A stretch of DNA of 64,000 nucleotides from Rhodococcus gordoniae (GCF_001646655.1 NZ_LPZN01000003.1:310001-374000); one strand, 5' to 3'. Positions 16,999 to 26,608 are shown, counted from the first letter of the stretch. Notes: generated by a model not told the origin, from the sequence alone. Numbers and translations: made by a program.

Positions 16999-17445
16999 TC
17001 AGAATCGGCAGATCCTCCACACGTCGTCGATGCGGACGACCTGCCACGTCTCGGTCTGCGTCTGCCCGTCGAGGCCGGTCCGGACGTCCACGGTGGCCCG
17101 ATCGCCGTCCACGGAGATGTTCTGCGCGGCCTGCAGCTCGACACGCCCCTCGACGTCCGCGAGCGGCGCATCGTCGGGGGACAGTTCGCTGCACCGCAGC
17201 CGGTCGAGGATCGGTCCGTCGTTCTCGTTGTGAGCGGAGACGTAGTCGGTGACGGCGCGGCGCACCATCTCGTCCTCCGTGAGGTCGGCGCCCGGCGGGG
17301 AGAACATCTGGGCACCGAAGACGACGAGGACGAGCACCACCAGGACCGCGAGGGCTCCCAGGAAGGGCCCTGTGCTGCTACTGGTGGGACCGTCGGGATC
17401 CGGACCGGGATCGGGATCGGGTTCGGGGGCTCCGCGCTTGGCCAT
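16999..17445 (-). CDS. Single-pass membrane protein with extracytoplasmic domain
   Basis: A 148-aa protein from the ATG at 17443-17445; the longer frame upstream lacks a plausible start. A Pro/Asp/Gly-rich cytoplasmic head (EPDPDPGPDPDGP) is followed by one transmembrane segment (FLGALAVLVVLVLVVFGAQM, ~residues 28-47) and a ~95-residue outer domain with two cysteines (LRCSE, WRICRF) and an NTF2/DUF4878-like pattern ending WQVVRIDDVWRICRF. The same-strand rhodanese-metZ pair starts 72 bp downstream, so they may be cotranscribed. Function unknown. Confidence 0.75.
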   Translation of the reverse strand: MAKRGAPEPDPDPGPDPDGPTSSSTGPFLGALAVLVVLVLVVFGAQMFSPPGADLTEDEMVRRAVTDYVSAHNENDGPILDRLRCSELSPDDAPLADVEGRVELQAAQNISVDGDRATVDVRTGLDGQTQTETWQVVRIDDVWRICRF

Positions 17446-17679
17446 GCGCTCGATCCTAGTGGGAACGAGGTCGCCGCCTGTCACGACCACATTTGCCCTG
17501 AAAACCCTCTCGAGGTAGGAATTGGGGCATGGCCACCACGCAGCTCGTTCGACGCCTCGCCGTCGACCTGTGTCGTATGGGTGCCCACATGTGTTGTCGC
17601 TGAAGCGATTCGTTCGACGGCTCGATTCATCCTCTTTCGCCGTCATCCCCGCGCGACCTGCGCCCGGCCCACTGAGGGC

Positions 17680-17695
17680 AGCCTTAATTTAAGCT
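17680..17695. promoter_or_regulatory. AT-rich palindrome upstream of fprA
   Basis: AGCCTTAATTTAAGCT, a near-palindrome standing out in GC-rich DNA, 42 bp before the fprA start. It may be a promoter -10 region, an operator or both. It does not match the IdeR iron box well. Confidence 0.3.
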
Positions 17696-17737
17696 GGATA
17701 TGTCCGTCCGCACACCGAAGAGGTAGTTGATCCCCTG

Positions 17738-19135
17738 ATGACCGATCAGACTCGTCCCCTTCGCGTCGCGATCGTCGGTGCCGGTCCCGCCGGTATCTAC
17801 GCCGCCGATGCGCTCATGAAGTCCGACACTGCGCAGGATCCCGGGGTCAGCATCGACCTGTTCGAGCGCATGCCGGCACCGTTCGGTCTGATCCGTTACG
17901 GTGTCGCTCCCGATCATCCGCGCATCAAGGGCATCATCACCGCCCTGCACAAAGTGCTCGACAAGCCGCAGATCCGGTTGCTCGGCAACCTCGACTACGG
18001 CACCGACTTCACCCTCGACGACCTCCAGCGTTTCTACGATGCGGTGATCTTCTCCACCGGCGCGAACGCGGACCGCGCGCTGAACATCCCCGGCATCGAC
18101 CTCGACGGCAGCTACGGCGCCGCCGACTTCGTGTCCTGGTACGACGGTCACCCCGACGTGCCGCGCACCTGGCCGCTCGAGGCAGAGAAGGTCGCCGTCC
18201 TCGGTGTCGGCAACGTCGCTCTCGACGTCGCCCGCGTGCTCGCCAAGACCGGCGACGAGCTGCTGCCGACGGAGATCCCGCCGAACGTCTACGAGGGCCT
18301 GAAGAACAACAAGGCCGTCGAGGTGCACGTCTTCGGTCGCCGTGGCCCGGCACAGGCCAAGTTCACGCCGCTCGAGCTGCGCGAACTCGACCACTCCCCG
18401 ACCATCGAGGTCATCGTCGACCCCGAGGACATCGACTACGACGAGGCCTCCGAACAGGCCCGCCGCAACTCCAAGCAGGTCGACATGGTCGCCAACACCC
18501 TGCAGGACTGGGCGATCCGCGACGTGGGCGACCGCCCGCACAAACTGTTCCTGCACTTCTTCGAGTCCCCGCACGAGATCCTCGGTGAGGACGGCAAGGT
18601 CGTCGGGCTGCGCACCGAGCGCACCGAACTCGACGGCACCGGCAACGTCCGCGGCACCGGAAAATTCCGCGATTGGGACGTCCAGGCCGTCTACCGCGCG
18701 GTCGGCTACCTGTCGCAGAACATCGCCAAGCTGCCCTTCGACGAGCAGGCCGGCACCGTGCCCAACGAGGCCGGTCGTGTGCTCGCCGACGAGGCGACCG
18801 AGGGCCCGGACCGGTTCCTGCCGTACACCTACGTCACCGGTTGGATCAAGCGCGGCCCCGTGGGCCTGATCGGCCACACCAAGGGCGACGCGAACGAGAC
18901 CGTCGCGAACCTGCTCGAGGATCGTGCCGCCGGTCGTCTGAACGACCCGGAGGATCCGTCCGAGGACGCGATCGTGAAGTTCCTCGAGGACAAGCAGCTG
19001 CCGTACACCACCTGGCAGGGCTGGTACCGCCTCGACGCGCACGAGCGCAGCCTCGGTGAGGCCGAGGGTCGCGAGCGGGTCAAGGTCGTCGAGCGCGAGG
19101 ACATGTTCCGCGCGAGCGAGCCGCACAAGTCGTGA
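17738..19135 (+). CDS. fprA: Ferredoxin/flavodoxin-NADP+ reductase FprA
   Basis: A 465-aa adrenodoxin-reductase-type flavoenzyme that moves electrons between NADPH and ferredoxins, feeding cytochromes P450 and other Fe-S systems. FAD motif VAIVGAGPAGIYAADAL at residues ~9-25; GLIRYGVAPDHPRIK; the NADPH motif VAVLGVGNVALDVARVL at ~155-171; and C-terminal VTGWIKRGPVGLIGHTKGDA. Length fits M. tuberculosis FprA (456 aa). Start ATG at 17738. Confidence 0.93.
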   Translation: MTDQTRPLRVAIVGAGPAGIYAADALMKSDTAQDPGVSIDLFERMPAPFGLIRYGVAPDHPRIKGIITALHKVLDKPQIRLLGNLDYGTDFTLDDLQRFYDAVIFSTGANADRALNIPGIDLDGSYGAADFVSWYDGHPDVPRTWPLEAEKVAVLGVGNVALDVARVLAKTGDELLPTEIPPNVYEGLKNNKAVEVHVFGRRGPAQAKFTPLELRELDHSPTIEVIVDPEDIDYDEASEQARRNSKQVDMVANTLQDWAIRDVGDRPHKLFLHFFESPHEILGEDGKVVGLRTERTELDGTGNVRGTGKFRDWDVQAVYRAVGYLSQNIAKLPFDEQAGTVPNEAGRVLADEATEGPDRFLPYTYVTGWIKRGPVGLIGHTKGDANETVANLLEDRAAGRLNDPEDPSEDAIVKFLEDKQLPYTTWQGWYRLDAHERSLGEAEGRERVKVVEREDMFRASEPHKS

Positions 19136-19156
19136 TCTGCGCCTGAGCCCGACGAC

Positions 19157-19194
19157 CGAGGAGGGACCCGTCCGTGCGGACGGGTCCCTCCTCG
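19157..19194. terminator. Bidirectional terminator between fprA and the DUF456 gene
   Basis: CGAGGAGGGACCCGTCCG is followed by TG and its exact complement: an 18-bp perfect stem between convergent genes, 22 bp after the fprA stop and 11 bp after the stop of the opposite gene. Confidence 0.8.
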
Positions 19195-19204
19195 CATTCC
19201 GGGC

Positions 19205-19687
19205 TCAGGTGAACAGGACCGCTCCCAGCCACACCGAGGCCGCGACGAGTCCGCCGAACAACTCGACGAGGATCGACAACGCGACGGCCTTGGTGGCCGC
19301 CACGGTCGAGACCCACGCGTCGCGATGAGTGCGGTGCCGCTGCACCTCCGACAGGTACATACCGAGCAGGAAGCCCAGGAACAGGCCGACGACGGGGACG
19401 ACGAAGAACCCGACGATACCGAGCAGCCCGGCGAGGATCAGCGACCGGTTCGGCACGCCCGCCTGCTGCAGTCGCTTCCCGGGCCAGGTGTACTTCACGA
19501 TGCCGGTGACCAGCATCGCCGCCGTCGCCACGCCGAGCACGACCCACGCGGTGGTGCCTCCCGTGACGAACGCCCACACTGCGATCGCCCCGAAGATCAG
19601 CAGGACGCCGGGCAGGATCGGCAGCACGATCCCGAGCAGGCCGACGAGGATCGCCAGCCCGACGAGCAGTTCGCCCCCGGCACTCAC
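19205..19687 (-). CDS. DUF456 family membrane protein
   Basis: A 160-aa protein with four or five hydrophobic segments, Gly/Leu-rich: LGIVLPILPGVLLIFGAIAV near the N-end, then a loop YTWPGKRLQQAGVPN, and LLGIVGFFVVPVVGLFLGFL in the middle. The PILPG and VPVVGLFLG pattern is that of DUF456. Function unknown; convergent with fprA. Confidence 0.82.
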   Translation of the reverse strand: MSAGGELLVGLAILVGLLGIVLPILPGVLLIFGAIAVWAFVTGGTTAWVVLGVATAAMLVTGIVKYTWPGKRLQQAGVPNRSLILAGLLGIVGFFVVPVVGLFLGFLLGMYLSEVQRHRTHRDAWVSTVAATKAVALSILVELFGGLVAASVWLGAVLFT

Positions 19688-19795
19688 GGCGCCACCGGGT
19701 GGGCCGAGCGGGCGGAAGACAGCGGAGTACCGGGACGCGGTGGCAGCATGGTGGGACTATATGTGCCACCGGTCCACGCCCCCCGGGAGGACGCG

Positions 19796-22561
19796 ATGAG
19801 CAGTACCAGGCCTCACAGCCCGAAGAGTGCATCGGACGCCGGCTCCGCCGCGATGCGCGGCGACGTCCGGTACTTCACGACCCCCGCTGTCGATCCCGCC
19901 GAGACGGTCGAGTGGCAGCGACGCGACGCGCGGATCGTGCACCACGGCACCGGGCGCGTCGTCTTCGAGCAGACGGATGTGGAGTTCCCTGCCTTCTGGT
20001 CGCAGAACGCCACCGATATCGTCACGCAGAAGTACTTCCGCGGGCAGCTCGGGCACCCCGATCGTGAACACTCGCTGCGCGACGTGATCGCGCGCATCGT
20101 CGACACGATCACCGCCTGGGGGCACACCGACGGCCATCTCGACGACCCGGAGGCGTTCGCCGCCGAACTGACCTGTCTGCTGATCCACCAGCGGGCCTCG
20201 TTCAACAGTCCCGTCTGGTTCAACATCGGGGTGCCGAACACTCCGCAGCAGGCCAGTGCGTGTTTCATCCTGTCGGTCGACGACAGTATCGATTCGATCC
20301 TCGAGTGGTACCGCCAGGAAGCGGTGATCTTCAAGGGCGGGTCGGGAGCCGGGGTGAACCTCTCCCGGATCCGCTCGTCGGCCGAACCGCTGACCGGCGG
20401 TGGAAGCGCATCCGGTCCGGTCAGCTTCATGCGCGGCGCCGACGCGTCGGCCGGCACGATCAAGTCCGGCGGCAAGACCCGGCGGGCCGCCAAGATGGTG
20501 ATCCTCGACGTCGGCCATCCCGACGTCGAGGAGTTCGTCGACTGCAAGGCGGTCGAGGAACGCAAGGCGCGGGTGCTCGCCGAGGCCGGTTTCGACATGG
20601 ACCTCGACGGCGCCGACACCCATTCGGTGCAGTACCAGAACGCGAACAATTCGGTGCGCGTGACCGACGAGTTCATGCACGCGGTGGTGGCCGACGCCGA
20701 GTGGCCCCTGCGCGCCGTGACGACCGGTGAAACCGTCCGGACGGTGCGCGCGCGAGAGTTGTTGGAACGCATAGCATCCGCCACCTGGGAATGCGCCGAC
20801 CCCGGCATCCAGTACGACACGACGATCAATGCCTGGCACACCGCCTCCGCGACCGGACGGATCAACGCGTCGAATCCCTGCTCGGAGTACATGCATCTCG
20901 ACGATTCGGCCTGCAATCTCGCGAGCCTGAATCTGCTCACCTTCCTCCGCGAGGACGGCACCTTCGACGTCGACGGTTTCCGTCACGCCGTGGCGGTGAT
21001 GCTCACCGCGCAGGAGATCCTCGTCGGCCGCGCCGACTACCCCACCGAGCGCATCGGTGAGACGTCGCGTCGGTTCCGGCAGCTCGGACTCGGTTACGCC
21101 AATCTCGGTGCGCTGCTCATGGCTTCGGGCCTGCCCTACGACAGCGAGGGAGGCCGCGCGACCGCGGCGGCGATCACCGCGCTGATGACCGGGCACGCCT
21201 ACGCCGTCTCGGCCGATCTGGCGCGGCGCCTCGGCCCGTTCGACGGGTTCGACGAGAACCGCGCGCCGATGCTCGACGTGCTGGGCAAGCATCGAGGGGC
21301 ACTCGACGACATCGACGCCGATCTCGCCCCGGCCGACGTGCTCGAAGCCGCGCGGCAGGCGTGGGATCGCGCGGTGACCGACGGCACCGCCCACGGCGTG
21401 CGCAACAGCCAGGTCAGCGTTCTCGCCCCCACCGGCACCATCGGACTCGCGATGGACTGCGACACCACCGGTATCGAACCGGATCTGGCGTTGGTGAAGA
21501 CCAAGAAACTCGTCGGGGGTGGTAGCCTCACGATCGTCAATCGCAGTGTGCCACGCGCATTGTCGCGTCTGGGTTACGGCCCGTCGGAGGTCGCCGACAT
21601 CGTCGCGCATCTCGATCTGCATCACGATCTCGCCGGCGCGCCGCACGTTCGCGGCGAGCACGCACCGGTGTTCGCGACCTCCATGGGCGACAACGTCATC
21701 TCGCCGCGCGGCCACGTCGCGATGATGGCCGCGGTGCAGCCCTTCCTGTCGGGTGCGATCTCGAAGACGGTGAACCTGCCCGAGTCCGCGACCGTCGACG
21801 ACATCGCCGACATGTATGTCGACGCGTGGCGGCTGGGCGTGAAGGCCCTCGCGATCTACCGCGACAACTGCAAACTGGGACAACCGTTGTCGACGTCGTC
21901 GCGCCCTGCTGTCGCAGAAGCGGCGGCTTCGTCCGCGGCGCCTCGCCGCGAGCGGCTCCCGCGCACCCGCACTTCGCGGACGTTCGAGTTCCGGGTGGCG
22001 GACTGCAAGGGCTTCGTCACGATCGGTGAGTACGACGACGGGCGTCCCGGCGAGATGTTCCTGCGCGTGTCCAAACAGGGCTCGACGCTCGCCGGCATCA
22101 TGGACGCCTTCTCGATGTCGGTCAGTTACGGTCTGCAGTACGGGGTTCCGTTGCGCACCTTCGTCCGGGCCTTCACGAGTACGCGTTTCGAGCCGGCCGG
22201 GATCACCGACGATCCGGATCTGCGGATCGCCACGTCGATCCTCGACTACATCTTCCGGCGACTGGCGGTCGACTATCTCGAACCCGACGAGCGCGCCGAA
22301 CTGGGCATCCTGACCGTCGCCGAGCGTTCGGTGCCCGACACCCCCACGCTCACGCCGTACACGAGCACGCCGCCGGTGCGTGAGCCCGATCCGCCGGCGA
22401 CCGCACGGCGCAGCACGCATGCGGACTCCCCGGGTGGGTTCGCCGCGCCGTCACCGTCGAATCCGGACGCGCCGTACTGCATGCAGTGCGGGGTGAAGAT
22501 GCAACGGGCCGGATCGTGCCACGCCTGCCCGTCCTGTGGGAACACCAGCGGCTGCAGCTGA
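19796..22561 (+). CDS. nrdJ: Vitamin B12-dependent (class II) ribonucleotide reductase NrdJ
   Basis: A 921-aa enzyme that reduces ribonucleotides to deoxyribonucleotides using adenosylcobalamin to make its thiyl radical. First redox cysteine in QASACFILSV (Cys156), radical-site region NPCSEYMHLDDSACNLASL (~360-380), VLAPTGTIGLAMDCDTTGI, and a C-terminal CxxC tail MQCGVKMQRAGSCHACPSCG. Start ATG at 19796 follows a CCGGGAGG ribosome binding site. No riboswitch lies in its short leader, so it is apparently not B12-repressed, consistent with needing B12 as cofactor. Confidence 0.93.
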   Translation: MSSTRPHSPKSASDAGSAAMRGDVRYFTTPAVDPAETVEWQRRDARIVHHGTGRVVFEQTDVEFPAFWSQNATDIVTQKYFRGQLGHPDREHSLRDVIARIVDTITAWGHTDGHLDDPEAFAAELTCLLIHQRASFNSPVWFNIGVPNTPQQASACFILSVDDSIDSILEWYRQEAVIFKGGSGAGVNLSRIRSSAEPLTGGGSASGPVSFMRGADASAGTIKSGGKTRRAAKMVILDVGHPDVEEFVDCKAVEERKARVLAEAGFDMDLDGADTHSVQYQNANNSVRVTDEFMHAVVADAEWPLRAVTTGETVRTVRARELLERIASATWECADPGIQYDTTINAWHTASATGRINASNPCSEYMHLDDSACNLASLNLLTFLREDGTFDVDGFRHAVAVMLTAQEILVGRADYPTERIGETSRRFRQLGLGYANLGALLMASGLPYDSEGGRATAAAITALMTGHAYAVSADLARRLGPFDGFDENRAPMLDVLGKHRGALDDIDADLAPADVLEAARQAWDRAVTDGTAHGVRNSQVSVLAPTGTIGLAMDCDTTGIEPDLALVKTKKLVGGGSLTIVNRSVPRALSRLGYGPSEVADIVAHLDLHHDLAGAPHVRGEHAPVFATSMGDNVISPRGHVAMMAAVQPFLSGAISKTVNLPESATVDDIADMYVDAWRLGVKALAIYRDNCKLGQPLSTSSRPAVAEAAASSAAPRRERLPRTRTSRTFEFRVADCKGFVTIGEYDDGRPGEMFLRVSKQGSTLAGIMDAFSMSVSYGLQYGVPLRTFVRAFTSTRFEPAGITDDPDLRIATSILDYIFRRLAVDYLEPDERAELGILTVAERSVPDTPTLTPYTSTPPVREPDPPATARRSTHADSPGGFAAPSPSNPDAPYCMQCGVKMQRAGSCHACPSCGNTSGCS

Positions 22562-22584
22562 GGTGCTGCGTCCATACTGGCGCG

Positions 22585-23013
22585 ATGGTCCTGGGAGTCG
22601 ACACCGAACTGACATTGACGGCCGCAGGTGCGGTCTTCCTCCTCGCGCTCGCTCTCGGCGTGTGGAAGTACCGGCAGATGGCGACGTCCGACGACCACCT
22701 CGCGCACCCGTACGTCGACATCGCCCACCGATCGGCCCTGATGTACTCCTTCGCGACGCTGCTGGTCGCGGTGTTCGTCGAGCTCAGCGCGTGGCCCACC
22801 GCAGTGAACCTCGCCGCGGCCGCGGTGATCGTGGTGTTCTTCGTCGGTGCGATCGCGAGCTATGTCGTGCACGGTGCGCTGCGCGACACCACGAATCAGT
22901 TCGCGCATCCGGTGCGCGGGACGGGTCCGGCGATGGCCGCGCTGATCGTCGGTGAGATGGGTGGCTTCGCGGTGCTGTTCGCCGGCTTCCTGTGGGGTGC
23001 CTTCGCAAGCTGA
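22585..23013 (+). CDS. Four-helix membrane protein, unknown function
   Basis: A 142-aa protein with four hydrophobic segments (residues ~9-26, 52-72, 76-98, 115-140). HPYVDIAHRSALMYSFATLL holds conserved-looking histidines at a membrane border, and VVHGALRDTTNQF links helices 3 and 4. It starts 23 bp after nrdJ and may share its transcript. I do not recognise the family. Confidence 0.75.
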   Translation: MVLGVDTELTLTAAGAVFLLALALGVWKYRQMATSDDHLAHPYVDIAHRSALMYSFATLLVAVFVELSAWPTAVNLAAAAVIVVFFVGAIASYVVHGALRDTTNQFAHPVRGTGPAMAALIVGEMGGFAVLFAGFLWGAFAS

Positions 23014-23020
23014 GGCCGCG

Positions 23021-23401
23021 TCAGGTGCGGTGTTCGAGCAACGACAGGACGTTGCCGTGCGGGTCGCGGAACCACGCGACCCGCATACCGTCGGGTGCGG
23101 TCCACGCGTCGTGGTCGTCCTGATCCATGCCGTTGTACCGGATGAACTCCACGCCGTGCTCGCGCAGTCGTTCGACGGTGCCGTCCAGATCGGATACCCG
23201 CCAGCCCAGCACGGTGTAGCCGGTCTCCTCGCGCGACTGCACGAGGGTCACCCGGACCGGTGCGCCGTCGCCTCCGTCGAGGACGAGCGCGAAGGGGTCG
23301 CGGGAGAGCTTCCGGAAGCGCAGGGTGTCGACGTAGAACATCTCCGAGACGTCGAGGTCGGTGCTCGGGACGAAGCTCACGAGTTGGCCGGTGATCGTCA
23401 T
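23021..23401 (-). CDS. VOC family (glyoxalase-like) protein
   Basis: A 126-aa vicinal-oxygen-chelate fold protein with two beta-alpha-beta-beta-beta units: SFVPSTDLDVSEMFYVDTLR in the first and GWRVSDLDGTVERLREHGV in the second, ending AWFRDPHGNVLSLLEH, the typical C-terminal metal-site strand. Members are dioxygenases, lyases or resistance proteins; no substrate is indicated. Start ATG at 23399-23401; a longer reading to 23455 lacks support. Confidence 0.82.
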   Translation of the reverse strand: MTITGQLVSFVPSTDLDVSEMFYVDTLRFRKLSRDPFALVLDGGDGAPVRVTLVQSREETGYTVLGWRVSDLDGTVERLREHGVEFIRYNGMDQDDHDAWTAPDGMRVAWFRDPHGNVLSLLEHRT

Positions 23402-23493
23402 ACGTCCACTGTGCTCCGGAGCGCCCGAGTGCGACAGCGGATTCGGCGGATTCACGCCCCCACCTCGGCGATCCGGCGACTAGGCTCTCGATC

Positions 23494-23871
23494 ATGAGTA
23501 CCTCGGAGATCGCTACGGTCCTGGCCTGGCACGACGCTGTGAACAGCAACGACATCGACACGCTCGTGCAGTTGTCGAGCGACGACATCGTGCTCCCCAC
23601 CCCCGACGACGATCCCGACCAAGGACTCGACGAACTGCGCGAGTGGGCGACGACGGCAGGGGTCACGCTGCAACCGGGCCGCCTGTTCGTCCACCACGGA
23701 ATCGTGGTGGTCGAGGAGACGGCGACCTGGGCGTCCGATCCGGGGCCTCGTGAGGAGGCGATCGCCTTCCGGGTGGTCGACGACCAGGTGGTCACCGTCG
23801 TCCGCCACGCCGATCTCGGCGAGGCCTTCGAGGCGACCGGACTGAGCGAGGCCGACCTCTACGAGGAGTGA
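23494..23871 (+). CDS. SnoaL/NTF2-like small protein
   Basis: A 125-aa protein of the nuclear-transport-factor-2-like fold: N-terminal helix IATVLAWHDAVNSNDIDTLV, then SSDDIVLPTPDDD and the strand VVVEETATW. Members include polyketide cyclases and steroid-isomerase-like proteins and many of unknown role. Stand-alone gene; ATG at 23494. Confidence 0.78.
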   Translation: MSTSEIATVLAWHDAVNSNDIDTLVQLSSDDIVLPTPDDDPDQGLDELREWATTAGVTLQPGRLFVHHGIVVVEETATWASDPGPREEAIAFRVVDDQVVTVVRHADLGEAFEATGLSEADLYEE

Positions 23872-23977
23872 GCCACTCCCGACGACCGGAACCCCAGTGA
23901 CCGGAACCATATTCTGAACGCTCGCTAAGGTACTCTCCGTTGCGACAGTCCCTACACATCGGAGCGAGGTTCGTCGA

Positions 23978-25075
23978 GTGTCCGCTGAAGCTGTTGAGAA
24001 GAAGGGTCCGCTCGCGGGTGTCCGCGTCGTCGAGTTCAAGGGGCTCGGTCCCGGCCCGCACGCCGCGACCCTGCTCGCCGATCTCGGCGCCGATGTCGTC
24101 ATCGTGCAGCGCCCCGGTGAGATCCCGCCGGCGGGACAGCGCGACCCGATTCAGCGCAACCGTCGTGTCGTGGAGGCCGACCTCAAGGATCCCGCCGACA
24201 TCGAGAAGGTCCTGGGTCTGCTCGAGCGCGCCGACGTCCTCATCGAGGGTTTCCGTCCCGGCGTCACCGAACGGCTCGGCCTCGGACCGGATGTGGTCCT
24301 CGAGCGCAACCCGCGCATCGTCTACGGCCGCATGACCGGTTGGGGCCAGGAGGGCCCGCTCGCGAACGCGGCCGGCCACGACATCAACTACATCTCGCTC
24401 ACCGGTGTGCTGCACGCGATCGGCCGTAAGGGCGAGCGTCCGGTGCCGCCGCTGAACATGGTGGGCGACTTCGGCGGCGGTTCGATGTTCCTCGTCTTCG
24501 GCATCCTCTCCGCCCTCGTCGAGCGGCAGACCTCCGGCAAGGGCCAGGTCGTCGACGCGGCGATGGTCGACGGTGCCCTCGCGCTCTCGCACATGATGTG
24601 GGCGTTCCGCGGCCGCGGTGTGTGGTCGGACGAGCGCGGCGTCAACCTGCTCGACACCGGCGCACCGTTCTACGACGTCTACGAGACCAAGGACGGCAAG
24701 TACATGGCCGTCGGCTCCATCGAACCGCAGTTCTACGCACTGCTGCTGCAGGGCCTCGAGCTCGATCCGGCCGACCTGCCGCACCAGCTCGACACCTCCC
24801 GCTGGGCGGAGATGAAGAAGATCTTCACCGAGAAGTTCCTGTCGAAGACGCGCGACGAGTGGACCGAGATCTTCCTCGGCACCGATGCCTGCGTCTCCCC
24901 GGTCCTCACCTGGGCCGAGGCGGAGAAGAACGAGCATCTCGTCGCCCGCGGATCACTGATCGAGGTCGACGGCACCGTGCAGCACGCACCGGCGCCGCGC
25001 TTCTCCCGCACACCCGCCGGCGAGCCGGGGGCACCGGCGGCCGAGGCCACCGACATCGACACCCTCTGGGTCTGA
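23978..25075 (+). CDS. mcr: Alpha-methylacyl-CoA racemase, CaiB/BaiF family (Mcr-like)
   Basis: A 365-aa family III CoA-transferase-fold enzyme. By similarity to M. tuberculosis MCR (360 aa) it interconverts R and S 2-methylacyl-CoA, needed to degrade branched fatty acids and sterol side chains. AGHDINYISLTGVL contains the catalytic His-Asp pair and NMVGDFGGGSMFLV the catalytic aspartate. GTG start at 23978 after an AGCGAGG site. Confidence 0.88.
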   Translation: MSAEAVEKKGPLAGVRVVEFKGLGPGPHAATLLADLGADVVIVQRPGEIPPAGQRDPIQRNRRVVEADLKDPADIEKVLGLLERADVLIEGFRPGVTERLGLGPDVVLERNPRIVYGRMTGWGQEGPLANAAGHDINYISLTGVLHAIGRKGERPVPPLNMVGDFGGGSMFLVFGILSALVERQTSGKGQVVDAAMVDGALALSHMMWAFRGRGVWSDERGVNLLDTGAPFYDVYETKDGKYMAVGSIEPQFYALLLQGLELDPADLPHQLDTSRWAEMKKIFTEKFLSKTRDEWTEIFLGTDACVSPVLTWAEAEKNEHLVARGSLIEVDGTVQHAPAPRFSRTPAGEPGAPAAEATDIDTLWV

Positions 25076-25126
25076 TCCGGCAGCCCGGGCCCGCCGACGC
25101 TCCGACGATCGTCCTGGCGCACAGGA

Positions 25127-26608
25127 TCAGACGACGAGCCGCGCCTCGTCGGGCGTGCGTCCGGAGGCCACCTGGTCGTAGGCAGCGGCCATGGCCTCGA
25201 CGGCGTCGTCGAGGACCTCCGCGTCCTGCGTATGCGGCAGGCGTACGAAGTGCTCGAACGCGCCCTGCACGCCGAAACGCGGGCCGGCCGAGAGCAGCAC
25301 GCCGTGAGACGGTGCGGCCGCCGCCAGCGAGGTCGACACCGGCTCGGGCATCCGCGCCCACAGCGACATCCCGCCCTGGCCCGGTGTGTACTCCCAGTCG
25401 GGTAACCGCCGGTCCAGGGCGTCGCACAGCGCACGACGTCGCTCCCGCAAGCCGGCGCGTCGGCGTTCGAGCAGCTCGTCGACATCCGAGAGCAGATGTG
25501 CGGCCGCGAGCTGTTCCATCACCGGGGTGCCCAGGTCGACGGCAGTCCGGGCTCCGGCCAGCCGGACGATCGTGTCGCGGTCGGCGCGGATCCACCCCAC
25601 CCGCAGGCCGCCCCACAGCGACTTCGCCGTCGAGCCCACCGTCACCACCGACGCTCCGGCGGGCATCGCCGCGACCGGCGGCGGCGGCGGGGCGTCGAGC
25701 CACAGATCGACCATCGACTCGTCGACGACGAGCGTGGTCCGCGTGTCGCGCATGATGCGGGCCAGTTCGGCACGGCCGTCCTCGTCGAGGCACAGGCCCG
25801 TGGGGTTGTGGAAGTCGGGGACGAGGAAGGCGGTGCGGGCGGCGGTCTGCCGGACGGCGCTGGCGATACCGTCGAGATCCCAACCGCCGTGCGGGCCGTT
25901 CTCCGGGCGCACCGGAACCGGCACCGGACGGGCACCGTATCGGCGGATCGCTTCGAGCGCATTGGGATAGGTGGGGTGGTCGACGACCACCCGGTCGCCG
26001 GGATCGTCGAACACACCGAGCAGCAGGCGCATCGCGTGCTGCGCCCCGGAGGTGACCATGATCTGATCGGGCGAGGTGGGCAGTCCACGCTCGCGGTAGC
26101 GACGGGCGATGACCTCGCGCAGCACCGACACCCCGATCGGTTCCATGCCGTGCGAGTCGAGATAGGTCGACATCGACCGCAGCGCCGCCGCATACGCCGC
26201 CTCGATCTCCGTTGCCGGCGCGGGTAGCGAGGCATTGCTCAGATCGATCGCCGGACCGACCGGCATCCGGGACCCCGTGTTCTCGGGTCCCCGGCGGGCG
26301 GGCACCGCGACGGTGCTGCGGGCACCCTGCCGACTGCGCAGATAACCCTCTTCCCGTAGCGCCGCGTAGGCGGACGCGACGGTGGTGCGGCTCAGCGACA
26401 GGGCTGCGGCGAGCTCCCGCTCGCTGGGCAGGGCGACCCCGAGCGGGACACGACCGTCGTGCACGAGCAGGCGGATGCTGTCCGCGAGCGCCCGGTAGGC
26501 AGGACGAGGATCGGGGCGAGAGGAGCGACGGGAATGCGACTGCCCCGAATCCTGCCAGTTGCCGAGGTCGCGGACGAGCGAACCGGCTCCGATCGCTCGA
26601 GTGATCAT
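25127..26608 (-). CDS. MocR-type PLP-dependent regulator (GntR + aminotransferase domain)
   Basis: A 493-aa regulator. Residues ~35-105 are a GntR winged helix (LGVALPSERELAAALSLSRT, VASAYAALREEGYLRSRQG). The rest is a fold-type I aminotransferase-like effector domain with LVPDFHNPTGLCLDE, VVDESMVDLW and the PLP lysine in VGSTAKSLWGGLRVGWIRAD. Such proteins sense amino acids or PLP-linked metabolites and often control vitamin B6 or transport genes; the target is not clear here. Starts 34 bp after the phoD stop, same strand. Confidence 0.88.
   Translation of the reverse strand: MITRAIGAGSLVRDLGNWQDSGQSHSRRSSRPDPRPAYRALADSIRLLVHDGRVPLGVALPSERELAAALSLSRTTVASAYAALREEGYLRSRQGARSTVAVPARRGPENTGSRMPVGPAIDLSNASLPAPATEIEAAYAAALRSMSTYLDSHGMEPIGVSVLREVIARRYRERGLPTSPDQIMVTSGAQHAMRLLLGVFDDPGDRVVVDHPTYPNALEAIRRYGARPVPVPVRPENGPHGGWDLDGIASAVRQTAARTAFLVPDFHNPTGLCLDEDGRAELARIMRDTRTTLVVDESMVDLWLDAPPPPPVAAMPAGASVVTVGSTAKSLWGGLRVGWIRADRDTIVRLAGARTAVDLGTPVMEQLAAAHLLSDVDELLERRRAGLRERRRALCDALDRRLPDWEYTPGQGGMSLWARMPEPVSTSLAAAAPSHGVLLSAGPRFGVQGAFEHFVRLPHTQDAEVLDDAVEAMAAAYDQVASGRTPDEARLVV

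Noticed and set aside
17680-17695. IdeR iron box upstream of fprA
   Set aside because: The palindrome AGCCTTAATTTAAGCT does not fit the TTAGGTTAGGCTAACCTAA pattern beyond the general A/T ends.
25071-25131. Hairpin TCTGATCC...GGATCAGA between mcr and the MocR gene as terminator
   Set aside because: The arms are only eight bases and more than 40 bases apart, too weak to support.
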